Shown here: piece after piece, positions 12,148-15,079 of the stretch
How positions within the stretch are numbered: position 1 is the first letter of the stretch
How the letters are laid out: each line of letters begins with the position of its first letter
Assembly (NCBI GenBank): GCA_027314465.1
Contig: DAHVAU010000066.1
Span: 1-15,079 of the forward strand
DNA from: Microcaldota archaeon
Lineage (GTDB): Archaea; Micrarchaeota; Micrarchaeia; Micrarchaeales; CABMGC01
Length of the DNA: 15,079 nucleotides
Reading direction: 5' to 3'
Program-made: the position numbers and the translations under genes
The notes under the pieces: model-generated
What the model saw: the letters and a program-made list of their open reading frames with translations, nothing else
What the model was told of the DNA's origin: nothing
Databases searched by the model: none

Positions 12148-13173
12148 ATGATGGATTTCAAGGAATACGTGGGCCAGAACAAGGCTGCCATATTCGACAC
12201 TATAATGGGCTACATGCCCATAAAGGAGCCCGAGGGCCATTACAGGGCTGTGCGCGAATACAGCCAGAGGCAGGGAAACTACAGAAGGCCAGGGCTTCTC
12301 ATGCTCACCGGGGAGATGTTCAGCGCAACCGCAGACATGCTCAGGCTTCCTGCGGCTGCGATGCAGCTCTCAGAGGACTGGATACTGATGCATGACGATG
12401 TGGAGGACAACTCCGAGATGAGGCGGGGCAAGCCGGCAATACACAAGCTGTACGGCGCAGAGATAGCCATAAACGCAGGGGATGCTGCGCATCTTGTCAT
12501 GTGGCGCGTGATAAAGGACTACATGGCCGCTGCGCAAAAGGATGTAGGAACCAGGCTGTTCGACAAGTTCTACGACATGCTGGAGCGCACAGTGGAAGGG
12601 CAGTATACAGAGATGAACTTCATATACAACATAAGGAGCCTGTCAAAGGCCACTATGGACCTTTATCTTAAGATAGTCGGGAGCAAGACCTGCTACTACT
12701 CAGTGTACGGGCCGATGCAGCTGGGCGCCATAGTGGCAGGGCAGGATGAGGGCACCCTTGGCGTAATGAGATCCATAGGCGAACCTGCAGGCATTGCGTT
12801 TCAGATAGTGGACGACATACTTGACATGACTGCTGATGAGAAGACGTTCGGCAAGAAGAGGTACGGGGACTTATACGAAGGCAAGCTCACACTGATAATG
12901 CTGCATGCATACAATGCTGCTACTGCTGACGAGAAGCGCAAGATTGATGCCATATACTCTAAGAGACGGGAGCAGAAGACAGAGGAAGAGATAGGATTCC
13001 TGGCAGATCTCGCCGCGCGCAGCGCAAGTGTAGACTACGCAAGATCGCTGGCTAACAAGTACGGGGAAGATGCTAAGGCAGCAGCAGAGAAGCACTCGGA
13101 GTCCCTGCCTGAGAATGAATACGGCCAGGTCCTCAGATCAGCCATAAGCGAGCTTTACACAAGAAGCAAGTGA
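12148..13173 (+). CDS. Polyprenyl diphosphate synthase, probably geranylgeranyl diphosphate synthase
   Basis: Condenses isopentenyl diphosphate with an allylic diphosphate to make the isoprenoid chains of archaeal lipids. The first Asp-rich motif is D83-D84-V-E-D87, followed by NSEMRRGKPA; the second is D222-D223-I-L-D226. Upstream, GNYRRPGLLM corresponds to the GxxxRP substrate-binding region, and GKKRYGDLYEGK follows the second motif. Residue -5 before the first motif is Trp78. A bulky aromatic there marks type I archaeal GGPP synthases, so a C20 product is likely. 341 residues from the ATG at 12148; the ATG at 12151 is equally possible. AAGTGATC, overlapping the glycosylase stop, gives a Shine-Dalgarno motif and coupling. 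Last gene of the plus-strand run; convergent with the ferredoxin gene 8 nt away. Confidence 0.92.
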   Translation: MMDFKEYVGQNKAAIFDTIMGYMPIKEPEGHYRAVREYSQRQGNYRRPGLLMLTGEMFSATADMLRLPAAAMQLSEDWILMHDDVEDNSEMRRGKPAIHKLYGAEIAINAGDAAHLVMWRVIKDYMAAAQKDVGTRLFDKFYDMLERTVEGQYTEMNFIYNIRSLSKATMDLYLKIVGSKTCYYSVYGPMQLGAIVAGQDEGTLGVMRSIGEPAGIAFQIVDDILDMTADEKTFGKKRYGDLYEGKLTLIMLHAYNAATADEKRKIDAIYSKRREQKTEEEIGFLADLAARSASVDYARSLANKYGEDAKAAAEKHSESLPENEYGQVLRSAISELYTRSK

Positions 13174-13181
13174 CCTATTCA

Positions 13182-13625
13182 TCATTTCATGTCAGGCTCG
13201 TCCAAGGTCTCTGACTGCGACCTCCTCCTCTTGGGTATGTATACGTATTCATGGCCCCACGGATCCTTTGTCTTCAGCCTGGTGGGCCTGAGTTTTGTGT
13301 GCTTAGAGAGGCTGAACGTGTCCTTGGTCGGCTCCTCGGTGAGCATAGGGCCCTGCAGCGCAGCGTACTTGGGCTCTTTCTGAGCCTCCAGTATTGTTAT
13401 GCATGAGACCGGGCACTCCTCCTGGCAGATGAGGCAGCCTATGCATTTGTTGACCTGTATCGGATACTCGGTCATGTCCTCAACCTTTGCATCGGTGCTG
13501 TATCTGGTATCCTCGATGTTCTTGTGCCTGGGCCTGGTGAAGTCAAGGGTGTTCACCGGGCAGACATCGCCGCACATGCCGCACTGTATGCACACCTTCT
13601 CATCAAAGGTGAACTTATAGGGCAT
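13182..13625 (-). CDS. 2[4Fe-4S] ferredoxin-type protein with basic C-terminal extension
   Basis: Electron-transfer protein with two full cluster motifs: C12-x2-C15-x2-C18-x3-C22-P and C61-x2-C64-x2-C67-x3-C71-P, plus C75. The second motif is preceded by YPIQVNKC, a NuoI-like arrangement with 38 residues between motifs. Residues 80-147 form an extension rich in Lys, Arg, Pro and Thr (for example KHTKLRPTRLKTKDPWGHEY and IPKRRRSQSETL), longer than in simple ferredoxins and possibly a docking surface. It starts 4 nt after the membrane-protein gene's stop. AAGTGATCC overlaps that stop and acts as Shine-Dalgarno motif, so the two proteins are probably made together. No other complex I or hydrogenase subunits are nearby. 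The ferredoxin fold is certain; its partner enzyme is not known. Confidence 0.88.
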   Translation of the reverse strand: MPYKFTFDEKVCIQCGMCGDVCPVNTLDFTRPRHKNIEDTRYSTDAKVEDMTEYPIQVNKCIGCLICQEECPVSCITILEAQKEPKYAALQGPMLTEEPTKDTFSLSKHTKLRPTRLKTKDPWGHEYVYIPKRRRSQSETLDEPDMK

Positions 13626-13629
13626 CGGA

Positions 13630-14361
13630 TCACTTGGCCTGGGCAGCAGGCGCAGCGGCAGGCTGCTTTACAACAGGCTTGGGCGCCACCCTAAAACCCC
13701 TGATCGGCAGGTTGCCCCCGCCCATCATAGATGAGGATATGGCTATCCCTCCTGCTATAAGCAGCAGTGCGAAAGTAATGTAGAACGAATATATCGCTAC
13801 GGCGGGGTTGTTCTGCGAATTGAAGTACATGTTGAAGAAGCCCCACACGTTGCTTGGGCTTGCCGAGACTGTCGGCGGCAGCGTTGAAAGGGCAAGAGCG
13901 CTCTCTGTCACAAACACTGTGCCTATGAGGTAGAGGAACGTGCCCACAAGCACGAATACGGTGAGCAGCTGGTTGTACTTCGGCTCCTCGTCAGTGTCCT
14001 TTACTAGCAGCAGCACCAGCGCGAACGCGAAGAAGTCAACAGCAAGCAGCTGCCAGGGCACTGCGACAGGATAGTCCTGGTATGTGCCGGGCCAGAAGAG
14101 CGAGAATCCAAGGAACACAACTGCGAATATGCTTGCGTCCCTTAGCAGCACGAACAGAAGCCACCAGATATCTGCAGCAAGCCTGAGCGTGAACTTCCTG
14201 AGTATCCTCAGAAAGTACCCCCTTGCTATCTGCATCGATATCGCAAGCACGGTAAGTATCTCTATAAGCACGGTTATTGTATTCTCGGTGTATACCGATC
14301 CGGCGGTCACGTACGTACTGGCCGCGTTAGCCTGCACAAGCAGGAGCCCTATATCGAACAT
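13630..14361 (-). CDS. Five-helix membrane protein, putative membrane partner of the adjacent ferredoxin
   Basis: Not recognised as a named family. The 243 residues contain five hydrophobic helices at about 28-46, 65-90, 101-121, 131-151 and 188-209. The Arg-rich loop 47-61 and the Lys/Pro/Ala-rich tail (about 220-243) point to an outside N-terminus and a cytoplasmic C-terminus. The outer loop 152-187 is Ser/Thr/Asn-rich. There is no His or Cys anywhere, so it cannot bind b-type haem through His or an Fe-S cluster. Acidic residues lie within or at the edge of helices (E34, R74-D75, D109), as in some ion-conducting subunits. First gene of a two-gene operon with the ferredoxin. GTGAT lies 5 nt before the ATG. 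A ferredoxin-docking or ion-translocating membrane subunit is inference from context. Confidence 0.75.
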   Translation of the reverse strand: MFDIGLLLVQANAASTYVTAGSVYTENTITVLIEILTVLAISMQIARGYFLRILRKFTLRLAADIWWLLFVLLRDASIFAVVFLGFSLFWPGTYQDYPVAVPWQLLAVDFFAFALVLLLVKDTDEEPKYNQLLTVFVLVGTFLYLIGTVFVTESALALSTLPPTVSASPSNVWGFFNMYFNSQNNPAVAIYSFYITFALLLIAGGIAISSSMMGGGNLPIRGFRVAPKPVVKQPAAAPAAQAK

Positions 14362-14397
14362 TACCCATCACTCAGAATCACTTTTCCACACCAACAC

Positions 14398-14409
14398 ATA
14401 AAAGCTTTA
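14398..14409. promoter_or_regulatory. Shared bidirectional TATA-like element
   Basis: ATAAAAGCTTTA contains the palindrome AAAGCTTT. Read on the plus strand it lies about 30 nt before the ATG at 14432. On the minus strand (TAAAGCTTTTAT) it lies about 40 nt before the ATG at 14361. One element may therefore serve both divergent units. Confidence 0.45.
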
Positions 14410-14431
14410 GCAGTGCGATTATCCTGGTCGC

Positions 14432-14878
14432 ATGCCCATAGACGAGAAGAAGGCCTCTGTGTCTGTTGATGTATACTCAATGGACGTCTCAGGCGCATCG
14501 GTGCACATTGGGAAGACGGCAAGCATGTCAGGGATCGAGGCGTCATTCAGGTATGCCGCAGGCGGCACCTTCGAGATGCTCATACTCATAAACGTCAGCC
14601 TGCAGGGGTCGGTATCGCTTGTCGATTACCCGCAGACCCTTGACAGGGTCACAGTGGTGAACATATTGAGGGATGGGGAGCCCCTAAACGAGGCCATACA
14701 GCTTGGCGAGTTCATGGCCGGCAGGATACTTGAGGACTCCAGGAGAGCAATAGGGGAGATCGGGATCTCCGCCGGCGGGCATATGGCATTTATAGTGAGC
14801 AGCTACGAGAACGACGACGCTGACGGAAAATACGTTGTCTCAAAGCTCCTGCCTACTGGCGTAGAGATCGGCATCTGA
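14432..14878 (+). CDS. Unrecognised soluble protein
   Basis: Not recognised. The 148 residues look soluble and alpha/beta: alternating strands near 9-30 (SVSVDVYSMDVSGASVHIG) and 46-66 (TFEMLILINVSLQGSVSLV). A helix at about 85-110 (EAIQLGEFMAGRILEDSRRAIGE) and a C-terminal strand pair (HMAFIVSSYE, YVVSKLLPTGVEI) complete the visible pattern. No Cys, metal motif, signal peptide or membrane segment. The ATG lies about 30 nt after the shared TATA-like element, so the mRNA would be nearly leaderless. The frame uses the same ATA/AGG-rich codons as its neighbours and the start is well placed, which supports a real gene. Divergent from the membrane protein/ferredoxin operon and convergent with the truncated gene at the right edge. 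Confidence 0.7.
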   Translation: MPIDEKKASVSVDVYSMDVSGASVHIGKTASMSGIEASFRYAAGGTFEMLILINVSLQGSVSLVDYPQTLDRVTVVNILRDGEPLNEAIQLGEFMAGRILEDSRRAIGEIGISAGGHMAFIVSSYENDDADGKYVVSKLLPTGVEIGI

Positions 14879-14895
14879 CTACCAGGCCGCTGCAA

Positions 14896-15079
14896 CTACT
14901 TCGTTGAGGTTATGCTCTCGACGGTCTTCTCGAACTTCTCCACTGACTTTACCACGTCCTTGAGCTTGGGATTTATGTTGTATCCAAGGTCGTAGCCCCT
15001 CTCGGTCCTTATGTGCGTGGGCTGCAGCACGCTGAGGTTCATTGACAGGTTCCTCAGCGTTATGATAAGCGTCTTTCTT
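14896..15079 (-). CDS. C-terminal end of an unknown gene, cut by the window edge
   Basis: An open minus-strand frame enters from the right edge and stops at a TAG (14896-14898). The visible 60 or so residues read RKTLIITLRNLSMNLSVLQ, then HIRTERGYDLGYNINPKL, and end in a charged helix (LKDVVKSVEKFEKTVESI). Codon choice (ATA, AGG, AAG, GAG) matches the other genes. A second minus-strand frame is also open here but gives an unusual His/Gln/Arg-rich sequence. The protein is not recognised and its start lies outside the window. It converges on the gene ending at 14878, with 17 nt between stops. Confidence 0.55.
   Translation of the reverse strand, partial: RKTLIITLRNLSMNLSVLQPTHIRTERGYDLGYNINPKLKDVVKSVEKFEKTVESITSTK

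Noticed and set aside
13182..14361. Assignment of the membrane protein and ferredoxin as NuoJ and NuoI of complex I
   Set aside because: The ferredoxin spacing is NuoI-like, but the membrane protein does not resemble NuoJ by eye, the gene order is reversed, and no other Nuo genes are near.
1..15079. tRNA, rRNA, CRISPR, insertion sequence or attachment site
   Set aside because: I looked through the intergenic gaps for T-loop motifs, regularly spaced repeats and transposase-like proteins and found none. A covariance search could still reveal a divergent RNA.

Overview
The window is archaeal. It carries ribosomal proteins L15e, L1, L10/P0, P1 and L11, Spt5/NusG, the small DNA primase subunit, Pth2, Trm5, a Pcc1-like KEOPS subunit, a polyprenyl (probably geranylgeranyl) diphosphate synthase, and a pilin-like protein with a class III signal sequence. 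Most genes have an AT-rich TATA element 25-40 nt upstream of the start. They are either nearly leaderless or preceded by GGTGA/GTGATC Shine-Dalgarno motifs. A LamG domain on a class III signal sequence, compact gene packing and small operons suggest a DPANN archaeon, perhaps Micrarchaeota-like. That lineage call is inference and was not tested by phylogeny. I see no rRNA, tRNA, CRISPR array, insertion sequence or phage gene.

Layout. 1-1400, minus strand: a nickel superoxide dismutase with its leader peptide, then a stand-alone FAD/NAD(P)H ferredoxin-reductase-like enzyme. 1399-3372, minus strand: priS, rpl15e and a pcc1-like gene in transcription order, probably an operon. 3479-5048, plus strand: a pilin-like LamG surface protein, a small helical protein and pth2. 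5034-5687, minus strand: an unrecognised helical-repeat protein convergent with pth2. 5752-7683, plus strand: the L1-L10-P1 operon, followed by about 165 nt of non-coding sequence with several small inverted repeats. 7891-8247: a ferredoxin with a long His-containing insertion. 8312-9385, minus strand: Trm5. 9549-13173, plus strand: spt5, rpl11, HD phosphohydrolase, MagIII-like DNA glycosylase and polyprenyl synthase, tightly packed. 13182-14361, minus strand: a five-helix membrane protein followed by a 2[4Fe-4S] ferredoxin. 14432-14878: an unknown protein. 14896 to the right edge, minus strand: the C-terminal end of an unknown gene.

How the genes fit together. Most are information-processing housekeeping genes: translation, tRNA modification and rescue, replication priming and base-excision repair. 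Placed among them are several redox genes: Ni-SOD, a flavin reductase, two ferredoxins and a membrane partner. They suggest oxygen exposure and ferredoxin-linked electron flow. The membrane-protein/ferredoxin pair, the archaeal Ni-SOD, the His-containing ferredoxin insertion and the P0 protein without its factor-binding tail are the observations most worth a second look.
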